NCBI GenBank assembly: GCA_964567045.1
Contig: CAZMLE010000007.1
Coordinates: forward strand, 1-64,000
DNA: 64,000 bases
Reading direction: 5' to 3'
From: JAFNGF01 sp964567045
GTDB lineage: Bacteria > Planctomycetota > Phycisphaerae > Sedimentisphaerales > Anaerobacaceae
Shown: positions 43,651-52,083 of the stretch, piece by piece
Numbering within the stretch: position 1 is the stretch's first letter
Layout of the letters: each line of letters begins with the position of its first letter
Notes under the pieces: model-generated
Databases searched by the model: none
Told to the model about the DNA's origin: nothing
What the model saw: the letters and a program-made list of their open reading frames with translations, nothing else
Translations under genes and position numbers: made by a program

Positions 43651-46326
43651 TCAGGAACCCTCAACTTCGGCGGATCCTGCCTGTTTTAGCGGTGCCGTCA
43701 TCATCGCCCGGCACCCGTGGGCAGGTTTGGATTCAATTTCAAGACGACCGCCTAAATGTTCCAGCCGTTCACGAACGCTGAAAAGCCCGAATTTACCTTC
43801 TCTGGCGGCCTTTGCCAGCGCTTCAGCAGGCTCAAATCCAATACCGTCATCCGCCACAGTAACCTGTATCTCGTTGCCGATTTTCCGAACAGAGACAACC
43901 ACTTTGTTGGCTTTTGCGTGCTTGATGACGTTCACGAGCAATTCTCGTACATTCCGGAACAAGATCGTGCGAACATCATCATCCAAAGGCTTGCGCTTCG
44001 CATCGTCGTTAAACTCCGTGCCGATATGGTGCTTTGACTCGATCTGCTCAGCCAGCCAGGAAGCTACTGCCGCCTCAAAACCTAACTGGTCCAATATAGG
44101 AGAGCTCAGGTCAAACGTCAACGACCGGGTTTGAGCGATGGCCTGGCCCAATGCGTTGCAGACATCCTCCAAAACCTTGACGGGATCGCCGCGGCGCATG
44201 CAGTGCCGCAGTGCATCCAGCTTGATCTTGGAAATAGCGAGCAATTGGCCGATTTGGTCGTGCAGCTCAGTTGCGATCCGGTGTCTTTCCCGCTCTTCGG
44301 CAACCGTCAACTGCGAAGCCACTGATCTAAGTTGCGACTGGTACTGGAGAGATTTTTGTTCGGCCTTTCTTTGCTCAGTTATGTCTTCTCCGGAGCTCAA
44401 AGCAGCAATAACTTCGTCGGCATCGTCTCGCAGCACTGAATTGTGCCAGGCCATCAGTCTTTCGTCTCCGCTCTTAGTCAAGATCGGATTCTCGTGGCGT
44501 TCGGGTACGGTCCGCTCCTGCTGGCACATCAGCCTCTGAAAAATCGCTTGCACTTCTCTTTGCACACGTTCCGGGAGAAAATTGTTGAACCAATTCTTGC
44601 CGAGGATTTCTTCTTCCTTGTACCCTAAAATCTCACAGCCTTTTTTGTTTATAAGTCCGACTCTTTGCTCAGAGTCGATAGCTACTAACATAACGCCCGC
44701 AACATCAAGATATTTTTGCGCTCTATCCCTTTCTTTTCGCAGCAATTGCTCGGCCCTTCTGCGCTCAGTGACGTCCCTCAAGACTGCCTGGATACCGATG
44801 ATTTCTCCCGCTCGTTTTATAGGATTGTCTATGTATTCTGCTGTGAAGATTCCCCGGCGAGTTATTACGTCCATCTCGCCTCTTACTGGATTGCCACTAA
44901 TCGCGGCCTTAAAATCCTTAAGTCCTCTTTCTTTGTGCTGTTCAACGATAAAGTCAAATATGCTTTTGCCGAGTAACTGTTCTTTCTTGAAACCGTATTC
45001 CTCAACGAGTTTATTCACGCCTGTAATTCTTGCCTCCACATCTGTCGTAATTATGGTGTCTCGTGCATTTTCAAAAAGGTCTCTATGTTTTTCTTCGCTA
45101 TCTCTGAGCGCATCTTCCATCTTCTTGCTCTCGGTGATATCCCAGAAGATGCCCAGTACGCCGGTTATATTGCCTTGGCCGTCTCGTACCGGGGTTTTAA
45201 CTGTGTGCACGGTGACCTCTCGTCCATCCTGGATGTATTTTTCTTCGATTTCTACAGTTTGTCCTGAGCTGATGATTCTTTTATCATCTGCTCTATATTT
45301 TTCGGCCAGTTCTTTGGCGTAAAAATCATAATCTGTTTTTCCGACGATCTGCTCTGGGGTTATCTTTAAGTCACGGGCGTAGTTTTCGTTGCAGGATATA
45401 TAGACAGAATTCCTGTCTTTAAGGAATATTTTCTGCGGCAGATTCTCCAGAATAGTTCGGTATTTATTCTGACTCTCTCGCAGCGCCTCCTCCGTCCTTT
45501 TGCGCTCGGTAACGTCGCGAACATTCATCACAAAGGCAGCGATTAGCGGATTATCTAAAAGATTCTTACCCAACCCCTCAAGAACGCGCTCCGAGCCGTC
45601 TTTATGTCTCACACGGAAGGAATTAGCGATAGCAACTTCTCTGGTTTGAATTGCTTTACTGAAATTATTGATGGCGCGCGGAAGATCATCCGGATGAATA
45701 AACTCAAAAGCACTCTTGCCGATTAAATCTTCTGGTTTATATCCGCTGAAACGCTCAACAGAAAGACTTACATAAGTCATATTTCCCTTTTTATCCACAA
45801 CAATAATGATATCTGAAGAGTTCTCAGTAAGTGCCCTAAAATACTCTTGGCTATGCCGTAACGCCTCCTGTGCCTTTTTGCGCTCGGTGATGTCGCGCGT
45901 GATATGCACTACACCTATGAGATTTCCTCTCTCGTCCACCACCGGGTCAACGCTGACCATCAACCAGCGGTCGCCGCCCGGCACTTGAAGTTCTGCGGTC
46001 TCGCGCTGACGAGTGTGGAGCATCTTTTGCAGGGGGCAGCAGGGGATAGGTTTCTCTGAGCCGTGAACTAACTTACAGCAGGACTGCCCAACTATCTCGG
46101 ACATCGCTACGCCGGTAAACTTCTCCGCTGTAGTATTGCTACGCAGTATACGGCCTTTAAGGTCCGTGATCGCAACCCAGTCAGATATGGCATTGAACGT
46201 GTTTTCCCAATCTTCCTTGCTGCGCTGGTTGGCCTGCTTGGTAAGGGCTTGCAGCTTCGCCTTGCCCGAGTGCACCGGATGCACTTGCTGGATCTGCTTA
46301 TGTTTGCCATGTCTGGAACCTGGCAT
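43651..46326 (-). CDS. Multi-PAS NarL-type histidine kinase
   Basis: An 891-residue cytoplasmic sensor kinase with five PAS/PAC modules (starts near residues 40, 165, 285, 405 and 530, each ending in a RDITERK-type linker), then HisKA_3 (EERERHRIATELHDQIGQLLAISKIKLD) and HATPase_c (LLVNVIKHAKANKV, DDGIGFEP). The first PAS has a CCKLVHGSEKPIPCCPLQK cysteine cluster that could hold a metal or haem, or sense redox. The kinase core is nearly a copy of that of the next gene, suggesting duplication. No membrane segment is seen. Confidence 0.92.
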   Translation of the reverse strand: MPGSRHGKHKQIQQVHPVHSGKAKLQALTKQANQRSKEDWENTFNAISDWVAITDLKGRILRSNTTAEKFTGVAMSEIVGQSCCKLVHGSEKPIPCCPLQKMLHTRQRETAELQVPGGDRWLMVSVDPVVDERGNLIGVVHITRDITERKKAQEALRHSQEYFRALTENSSDIIIVVDKKGNMTYVSLSVERFSGYKPEDLIGKSAFEFIHPDDLPRAINNFSKAIQTREVAIANSFRVRHKDGSERVLEGLGKNLLDNPLIAAFVMNVRDVTERKRTEEALRESQNKYRTILENLPQKIFLKDRNSVYISCNENYARDLKITPEQIVGKTDYDFYAKELAEKYRADDKRIISSGQTVEIEEKYIQDGREVTVHTVKTPVRDGQGNITGVLGIFWDITESKKMEDALRDSEEKHRDLFENARDTIITTDVEARITGVNKLVEEYGFKKEQLLGKSIFDFIVEQHKERGLKDFKAAISGNPVRGEMDVITRRGIFTAEYIDNPIKRAGEIIGIQAVLRDVTERRRAEQLLRKERDRAQKYLDVAGVMLVAIDSEQRVGLINKKGCEILGYKEEEILGKNWFNNFLPERVQREVQAIFQRLMCQQERTVPERHENPILTKSGDERLMAWHNSVLRDDADEVIAALSSGEDITEQRKAEQKSLQYQSQLRSVASQLTVAEERERHRIATELHDQIGQLLAISKIKLDALRHCMRRGDPVKVLEDVCNALGQAIAQTRSLTFDLSSPILDQLGFEAAVASWLAEQIESKHHIGTEFNDDAKRKPLDDDVRTILFRNVRELLVNVIKHAKANKVVVSVRKIGNEIQVTVADDGIGFEPAEALAKAAREGKFGLFSVRERLEHLGGRLEIESKPAHGCRAMMTAPLKQAGSAEVEGS

Positions 46327-46500
46327 GAGTCCGTTTCCTTACGCTGAGCGAGGCCGATGAGCCCCCAGGTGGCTTGCGACAGACCGGATTCGCTCACACC
46401 TTCACTCCTCCCGAATACAACTGAGATGCTCTGTTTATTCCAGTATCGGAACTCAACGCCGAAAGTCAATCCTTTTTTTGCTGGAATATCGGGAAAATGC

Positions 46501-46836
46501 TTATGCCGGAATAATGCAGAGCATTCTCAGAATCGACTTTCCCGTATTCTTGAATTGGTGCTCTTTGCCCCCCGGCACAAATATCGCGTAGTCACCTTCA
46601 AAGTGATGTTCCTGACCCTCGTATACAAATGACCCCTCTCCTTCAATAACAAATACCTCATGCTCGTGAGGGTGGGTATGGAGCGGCGTGTGGCCGCCCG
46701 GCTGCAGTTCAAACATCCGCATGGCAAAATTCTCGGCGCCATCATCTTTAGAAATCAGCCACCTTATGGCCACATCTTTTGCCCCTTCAGCCTCTACTGG
46801 AGTTTTGCGTATATTACCGCTCTTTTCTATCTTCAT
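46501..46836 (-). CDS. Small cupin-domain protein
   Basis: A 111-residue single-domain cupin. GGHTPLHTHPHEHEVFVIEGEG is cupin motif 1 with the metal-binding His and Glu, and PGGKEHQFKNTG is motif 2. Such small cupins bind a metal and act as isomerases, dioxygenases or sensors; the substrate cannot be told. It is the last gene of the gat block, 31 bases beyond gatB. Confidence 0.9.
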   Translation of the reverse strand: MKIEKSGNIRKTPVEAEGAKDVAIRWLISKDDGAENFAMRMFELQPGGHTPLHTHPHEHEVFVIEGEGSFVYEGQEHHFEGDYAIFVPGGKEHQFKNTGKSILRMLCIIPA

Positions 46837-46867
46837 TTTGTGTCCCTTCTATCCACGGCGCGTGGGC

Positions 46868-48343
46868 TTAGCCCAACTTCCTGGCAAGTATTTCCGAAAC
46901 GACTTTAGGATTTGCCCGCCCCTTGGTTTTCTGCATGACCTGGCCAAGCAGAAAGCTTCGAGCCTTATCGCTCTTTCTGCCGCCGGCGGTTACATCTTCA
47001 ACCGCCCTGGCATTTTCGGCAAGCACCCGGTCAACTACCGCCTCCAGCTCACCCGCGTCACTTTTTTGAATCAGGTTAAGCTCCTTTGCTATGACTTCCG
47101 GGCATTTACCAGTTTCCACCATCGTTTGAAATATAGGTGCAGCGGAGCTAACACTTACAGTACCTGCTTGAATCATTCCTGCCAACTGCGCCACATGTTC
47201 TGGTTTTATGCCCAAACCAGCTACGCTACATCCTTTTTCATTGGCTATTTTAAGGCCCGTCTGCGTTATGAGATTACATACTCGTTTGGGGTCGCCTCCG
47301 GGGGCAACAGCCTGCTCGAAAAATTCGGCGGTCGAGCGTTCGGCAGTCAATACCCCGGCATCATAGTCAGTCAAGTTATACTCGTTGACAAAACGCAACT
47401 GCTTGCTGATGGGCAACTCCGACAGCCGCGACTTGATTTCTTCGAGCCATTCCTCTGACAACTGAACCGGCACAAGGTCGGGATCAGGAAAATATCGGTA
47501 ATCGGGGGCATCCTCTTTTTCTCTTTGCAGCACTGTCACTTCATTGACATCATCCCAGCCGCGCGTGGATTTTGTGCCCGTTTCCAGCGTTTTGCCGGTT
47601 TCCAAAAATTCGTCAATTTGCCGGCTTACTTCATAATCGATGCTCTTTTCCAACGCTCGGAAGCTGTTGAGGTTTTTGATTTCGACTATCGGCGTTTTGT
47701 ATTCGATGCCGTCTTTAGTAATAATTAGGTTGACGTTCGGCTCAAAACGCATGTGACCTTTCTGCATGTCAGCCTCTGAGACGCCGAGGTATCTGACCAT
47801 TCGCTGCAATTCGACGGCTAAGGCCCGCACTTCGGCAGCGCTATTCATATCAGGCTCGGTCACGATCTCGAGCAGAGGCGTGCCCGCCCGGTTCAAATCG
47901 ACCTGTGAAAAATTGCCGGCTGTGTGCAGATTCTTGCCGGCGTCTTCCTCGAGGTGTGCTCTTATTATCCTTATCGTTTTGGTCTTGCCGGACTCAAGCG
48001 GTATTTCGATGTACCCGCCGGTACTAAGGGGCAAATCATACTGGCTTATCTGGTAATTTTTCGGCAGATCCGGATAGTAATAGCTTTTCCTGTCCCACTT
48101 GGTCAACGTTGCTATTTTGCAGTTAAGGGCCAGGCCTACCAGGACAGCGTACTCCACTGCCTGCTTGTTCATCACCGGCAGGACGCCAGGCATACCCAGA
48201 CAGACCGGACAAACCCTGCTATTGGGCGGCTGGCCAAACTCCACCGCACAGCTGCAGAACATCTTACTCTTGGTGCACAGTTGTACGTGAATCTCAAGAC
48301 CAACAATAATCTTATAATCTATCTGAGCCACTTTAATAACCAC
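46868..48343 (-). CDS. gatB: Aspartyl/glutamyl-tRNA amidotransferase subunit B
   Basis: A 491-residue GatB, which activates mischarged Glu-tRNA(Gln) or Asp-tRNA(Asn) for amidation. The N-terminus YKIIVGLEIHVQLCTKSKMFC and CPVCLGMPGVLPVMNK (zinc cysteines), DLNRAGTPLLEIVTEPD and the C-terminal YqeY-like helical tail are all present. The annotated GTG at 48343 falls inside a CACGAAT repeat (48341-48370); another GTG at 48331 would start at VAQIDYK. Neither has a Shine-Dalgarno sequence. The native upstream context appears to have been replaced by the repeat island. Confidence 0.96.
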   Translation of the reverse strand: MVIKVAQIDYKIIVGLEIHVQLCTKSKMFCSCAVEFGQPPNSRVCPVCLGMPGVLPVMNKQAVEYAVLVGLALNCKIATLTKWDRKSYYYPDLPKNYQISQYDLPLSTGGYIEIPLESGKTKTIRIIRAHLEEDAGKNLHTAGNFSQVDLNRAGTPLLEIVTEPDMNSAAEVRALAVELQRMVRYLGVSEADMQKGHMRFEPNVNLIITKDGIEYKTPIVEIKNLNSFRALEKSIDYEVSRQIDEFLETGKTLETGTKSTRGWDDVNEVTVLQREKEDAPDYRYFPDPDLVPVQLSEEWLEEIKSRLSELPISKQLRFVNEYNLTDYDAGVLTAERSTAEFFEQAVAPGGDPKRVCNLITQTGLKIANEKGCSVAGLGIKPEHVAQLAGMIQAGTVSVSSAAPIFQTMVETGKCPEVIAKELNLIQKSDAGELEAVVDRVLAENARAVEDVTAGGRKSDKARSFLLGQVMQKTKGRANPKVVSEILARKLG

Positions 48344-48370
48344 GAATGGACACGAATAAACACGAATTTA
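48341..48370. repeat. CACGAAT repeat, copy 1
   Basis: Three 10-base units CACGAATGGA, CACGAATAAA and CACGAATTTA in a row, between gatB and the unknown gene. It is inverted relative to copies 2 and 3. Confidence 0.85.
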
Positions 48371-48376
48371 TATTTA

Positions 48377-49285
48377 TCATCTATACCACCATTGGTACCA
48401 CCGTTTCGTTTCTGTTCTATAGTTTTGCCAAAATTCTCTTAATTTCTCTATAGTTTCTTTTGAGGCTATAGGCTCATCAAGGCATTCAAATTGGTCGAAT
48501 TGAGGAATAGGTAAAAAATCGCCGAAACCGTAAAATAATAAATTAGTTCCTATAAAACTTGCCATCTCACATATAATTCTATGAGCATTCAAAATTTTGC
48601 CTAATGCCTCCTTGATTTCGTCGGGAATTGTCTTCCTGCTGTCAGGTGTGGCGGAATGTGCAATGAACTTGTCTACATATTTACATAATTCCGCAATGCT
48701 TGTTAATTTGTCATCAAAGTGTTTAAGAATATTATCCGGGACCAAATCATCAGGACTTCTTTTGTTAGCCGCTATCCCTGCCATAGAATCTATCTGTTTA
48801 TGAATATCTCGAGAAAGTGGTATTTCTGGAGGTACAATAACAAGCCCTCTTGTATAATCTGCGTTCCTATCAAAGTCTGCCATCGCTTTTTCGTAATCAT
48901 ACGGTAAATTATGAACGGCAAGAATATTTTTTCTGGTCAATAGCGCACTATTCTTTTTCATATCTTCAATTAGGTTGTACAAAGAATAAACTGTATATGG
49001 TTTATCTTGTTGTACTCTATTGAAGTCTTTATCTACCAGTTTTCTTATTGACAACATTTGAGTTTTGAAAAAAGACTGATTTATAAAGTGATGTATCATC
49101 TTGTTCTGTCTGATGTCGCGATTATCATCTTTTGCGGCATATTTTCTTGATTCATTTATGCACTGAAAAACGGCGGAATCCCATATTATGTCATAGATTT
49201 GGTTGCGAATTGAGTGTTTATCTTCTCCCAAAAGCATATTTTTCCACTCTTCGAATTTCTCCTTCAACCCTTTGACGGGTCGCGC
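48377..49285 (-). CDS. Unknown protein of the repeat-bounded island
   Basis: A 302-residue mostly helical protein, which I do not recognise. ATG 49285 (MARPVKGLKEKFEEW) is preferred to an upstream frame that begins inside repeat copy 2. FIAHSATPD and NLIEDMKKNS recall HEPN/AbiU2-type proteins, but a canonical RxxxxH motif is not obvious, so this is only a hint. Base composition is clearly more AT-rich than in the gat genes on both sides, suggesting acquisition. It lies between CACGAAT repeats. Confidence 0.65.
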   Translation of the reverse strand, partial: ARPVKGLKEKFEEWKNMLLGEDKHSIRNQIYDIIWDSAVFQCINESRKYAAKDDNRDIRQNKMIHHFINQSFFKTQMLSIRKLVDKDFNRVQQDKPYTVYSLYNLIEDMKKNSALLTRKNILAVHNLPYDYEKAMADFDRNADYTRGLVIVPPEIPLSRDIHKQIDSMAGIAANKRSPDDLVPDNILKHFDDKLTSIAELCKYVDKFIAHSATPDSRKTIPDEIKEALGKILNAHRIICEMASFIGTNLLFYGFGDFLPIPQFDQFECLDEPIASKETIEKLREFWQNYRTETKRWYQWWYR

Positions 49286-49298
49286 CATTGAAACAGAA

Positions 49299-49334
49299 TA
49301 TTTGTGTTTATTCGTGTTCATTCGTGGTTAATTA
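49299..49334. repeat. CACGAAT repeat, copy 2
   Basis: The complement reads AACCACGAATGAACACGAAT followed by AAACACAAATA. It lies between the two island genes, inverted relative to copy 1. Confidence 0.85.
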
Positions 49335-49712
49335 CAAAACCAATCTTTTGTATTCAAACTTTGGTTTACCGAAATTCAGAATTAGTCCCAGTTTAAGCCC
49401 TGTAGCTCGGAGATAATTTAATACCTGGGCCGTATGAATATTTGCAATGACATCTACAGTTTTCAATTCAAGTATTAACTTATTGTCAACCAGAATATCA
49501 GCAAAATATTGTCCAACAACTTTGCCCTGAAAATAAACATCTGCTGGAGCTTGTTGCCGAGCACGTATTTTTTCTCTGTCGAGCAGCAACATCAGAGCGT
49601 TTTCATACACTTTTTCCAGGAAACCGCATCCAAGCTCATTATGTACTTCAAGTGCCAACTCTATGATTTTGTAGGAGAGGTTTTTATAAATTATATTTTC
49701 AATCTCATTCAT
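49332..49712 (-). CDS. GxxExxY-family protein
   Basis: A 126-residue protein of the GxxExxY family: GFLEKVYENAL is the signature, and ADILVDNKLILELKTV carries the D...ExK pattern of PD-(D/E)xK nuclease-like folds. No experimentally established function is known to me. It is AT-rich and sits between repeat copies 2 and 3. Its start ATG is preceded by ACCGGA only. Confidence 0.9.
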   Translation of the reverse strand: MNEIENIIYKNLSYKIIELALEVHNELGCGFLEKVYENALMLLLDREKIRARQQAPADVYFQGKVVGQYFADILVDNKLILELKTVDVIANIHTAQVLNYLRATGLKLGLILNFGKPKFEYKRLVL

Positions 49713-49731
49713 TCCGGTTCAAAACGAAACT

Positions 49732-49767
49732 AATTAGTGTCCATTCGTGTCTATTCGTAATTAATTG
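49732..49767. repeat. CACGAAT repeat, copy 3
   Basis: The complement reads CAATTAATTACGAATAGACA then CGAATGGACACTAATT. It is a diverged unit in the same orientation as copy 2, so copies 2 and 3 form direct repeats around the GxxExxY gene. It overlaps the last codons of gatA. Confidence 0.7.
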
Positions 49768-51230
49768 TCTTTTATATCCGGTTTTGCTCGGTGCCAATCC
49801 GTTTGGGCTTCATACATTCTCGCTATCCGCAAAAGTTTATCCTCGGTAAAGGCCGGTGTAAGTATTTGAAGGCCGATCGGCAAATTGTTGTGGTCGAAGC
49901 CGCACGGGACGCTGATGGCCGGGATGCCCGCTAAGTTAGCCCCGATCGTGTAAATGTCCGACAGATACATGGTAAGAGGGTCGTCAATTTTTTCGCCCAT
50001 CTTGAAAGCAGTCGTCGGTGAAACCGGCATCATAATGCAGTCGCACTCTTGGAAGACCCTGTCAAAGTCGCCGCGTATCAAATTCCTGACCTTGAGCGCT
50101 TTTAGATAATACGCATCATAATAGCCGCTCGAGAGAGCGTAAGTGCCAAGCATTATCCGCCTTTTGACTTCTTTGCCGAATCCCTCAGCCCGCGACTTAG
50201 AATAAACCTCGATATAGTCTCTCGCTCTGTTGCTGCGATAACCATAATGGACGCCATCATAGCGCGCCAGGTTGCTCGACGCTTCAGCAGTAGCTATTAC
50301 GTAGTAAGCAGCAATGGCATAATCAAGATAAGGCATATCTACTTCTATCACTTGGGCGCCCAGCTTTTTATATACTTCTATCGCCTCATATAGGGCGTTT
50401 TGTACCTGCTGGTCAGCGCCTGCGTTAAACTGCGGCACAACCGCTATCTTAAGTCTTTCTATCGGCTCATCAAGCTGTTCAAGATAATCGCACAAAGGTG
50501 CATGCTTTTCATCGACACTAGTGCTGTCGTCCGGATCGTAGCCGGCTATGACATTCAGCATCAGCGCCGAATCAGCGACCGTGCGGGTTATAGGCCCGAT
50601 CTGATCCAGACTCGAACCATAGGCGACCAGTCCATATCGTGAGACCCTTCCATACGTCGGCTTTAGACCAACTACCGAGCAGAAACTTGCCGGCAGGCGA
50701 ATTGAGCCACCGGTATCTGAACCCAGAGCAGCATAACACAAACCCGCAGTCACAGCCGCTGCCGGACCACCGCTGCTTCCGCCCGGCACTCGGGTCGTAT
50801 CCCAGGGATTGAGCGTTCTTTTCAGGGCGGAATTTTCCGTGCTCGAGCCCATGGCAAACTCGTCCATATTCGCCTTGCCCACTATCACCGCATCAGCAGC
50901 AAGCAGTTTCTCGACCACGGTGGCGTTGTAAGGTGCGTGGAAATTCTCCAATATCCTGGAAGCACAGGTTGTCGTTCCAAAAGTGGTGCACATAATGTCT
51001 TTTATTGCGACTGGAATGCCCGCCAGCGGCCCGACGGCTTGACCGGATGCTATCCGCCTATCAATATCTGCGGCTCTTTCCAGCGCCATGTCGTGATATG
51101 TGCTGATATAGGCACCGATGATAGGATCGAGCTTGTGTATCTGTTGGAAAACCTCCTCCGTCACGTTCACGCAGCTTATCTGGCGGGCAGATATGCTTTC
51201 GCGCAATTCTATCGCGGTTAAGTGCTCCAT
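49761..51230 (-). CDS. gatA: Aspartyl/glutamyl-tRNA amidotransferase subunit A
   Basis: A 489-residue amidase-signature enzyme, the glutaminase subunit of GatCAB. GPLAGIPVAIKDIM holds the catalytic lysine, RVPGGSSGGPAAAV the cis-serine and GSDTGGSIRLPAS the nucleophile serine. The usual Ser after GGSSGG reads Pro. Full length. Its last few codons run into repeat copy 3. Separated from gatC by two unrelated genes, and from gatB by the AT-rich island. Confidence 0.96.
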   Translation of the reverse strand: MEHLTAIELRESISARQISCVNVTEEVFQQIHKLDPIIGAYISTYHDMALERAADIDRRIASGQAVGPLAGIPVAIKDIMCTTFGTTTCASRILENFHAPYNATVVEKLLAADAVIVGKANMDEFAMGSSTENSALKRTLNPWDTTRVPGGSSGGPAAAVTAGLCYAALGSDTGGSIRLPASFCSVVGLKPTYGRVSRYGLVAYGSSLDQIGPITRTVADSALMLNVIAGYDPDDSTSVDEKHAPLCDYLEQLDEPIERLKIAVVPQFNAGADQQVQNALYEAIEVYKKLGAQVIEVDMPYLDYAIAAYYVIATAEASSNLARYDGVHYGYRSNRARDYIEVYSKSRAEGFGKEVKRRIMLGTYALSSGYYDAYYLKALKVRNLIRGDFDRVFQECDCIMMPVSPTTAFKMGEKIDDPLTMYLSDIYTIGANLAGIPAISVPCGFDHNNLPIGLQILTPAFTEDKLLRIARMYEAQTDWHRAKPDIKDN

Positions 51231-51246
51231 TGCAGAAGATCACGTA

Positions 51247-52011
51247 CTATTTTGTCTTATTGCTTTTGTGATGCTGAAGAAGCCAATCGTAAAGCTCCTG
51301 GTTATTATATGTGGCTGTCCACGAATCATGGCCGGCATCAGGATAAACGGTCAGCTTTGCGTCGCCGCCGGCGGCTTTGATGGCCTGCACCATTTCTTCA
51401 GATTCTTTTGCGGGAACGAGGTTGTCTTTGGCGCCATGAAAAGCCCAGACGGGCACGTTTTTAAGGCTGCCGGCCATAAACCGCTTGCCGCCGCCGCAAA
51501 TCGGCGCAATGGCAGCAAAACGCTCTGGGTGCGCAGCAGCCAGCGACCAGGTGCCGTACCCACCCATGCTGAGACCGGTCAGATAAATCCTTGTGGCGTC
51601 CACCTCATATCGGGCCACAATATCATCCAGCAGGTTTGTCAAGACCTCAATTTCGTCTGTCCACCAGGAGCCGCCGGGACACTGCGGAGAAACAACAATA
51701 AATGGAAAATCTTCTCTTTGCTCGACGATTTTGGGCGGGCCGTGCTTTTTCACCAGTTCCAGATCATCGCCGCGTTCGCCGGCGCCGTGCAGGAAAAGAA
51801 TCAGCGGCCAGCGATGATTTTTCTGCCCGTAACCTTGCGGCAAAAACAGCAAATACCGACAGCTCAAAGTCTTAGTTATCGTCTTTTCAAACGCCTGGGC
51901 ATGCTGGCCGGGCGGCAGAGATGGGTTCGAGATCGCTGCGTTTTTCTCCATGTGGGCACAACCAATCAAAACCAAGCAATTAAACACAACCACTACCAAG
52001 TAACGTTTCAT
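51247..52011 (-). CDS. Alpha/beta-hydrolase lipoprotein (esterase-like)
   Basis: A 254-residue lipoprotein. The lipobox VLIGC is at residue 18. The domain is a dienelactone-hydrolase/feruloyl-esterase-like alpha/beta hydrolase: LILFLHGAGERGDD (oxyanion region), GLSMGGYGTWSLA (nucleophile Ser), HGAKDNLVP (Asp) and PDAGHDSW (His). A periplasmic ester-cleaving role is likely; substrate unknown. It lies between gatA and the multidomain kinase gene. Confidence 0.88.
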   Translation of the reverse strand: MKRYLVVVVFNCLVLIGCAHMEKNAAISNPSLPPGQHAQAFEKTITKTLSCRYLLFLPQGYGQKNHRWPLILFLHGAGERGDDLELVKKHGPPKIVEQREDFPFIVVSPQCPGGSWWTDEIEVLTNLLDDIVARYEVDATRIYLTGLSMGGYGTWSLAAAHPERFAAIAPICGGGKRFMAGSLKNVPVWAFHGAKDNLVPAKESEEMVQAIKAAGGDAKLTVYPDAGHDSWTATYNNQELYDWLLQHHKSNKTK

Positions 52012-52083
52012 TTACTTTTTCCTTACTCTCACAGAGCATATACAATTCCAACGTAGATTAGATATATCAAAACCGGACGACTT

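Noticed and set aside
48341..49767. CACGAAT units as a CRISPR array
   Set aside because: Units are only about 10 bases, lack 25-45 base spacers, and lie in both orientations around genes.
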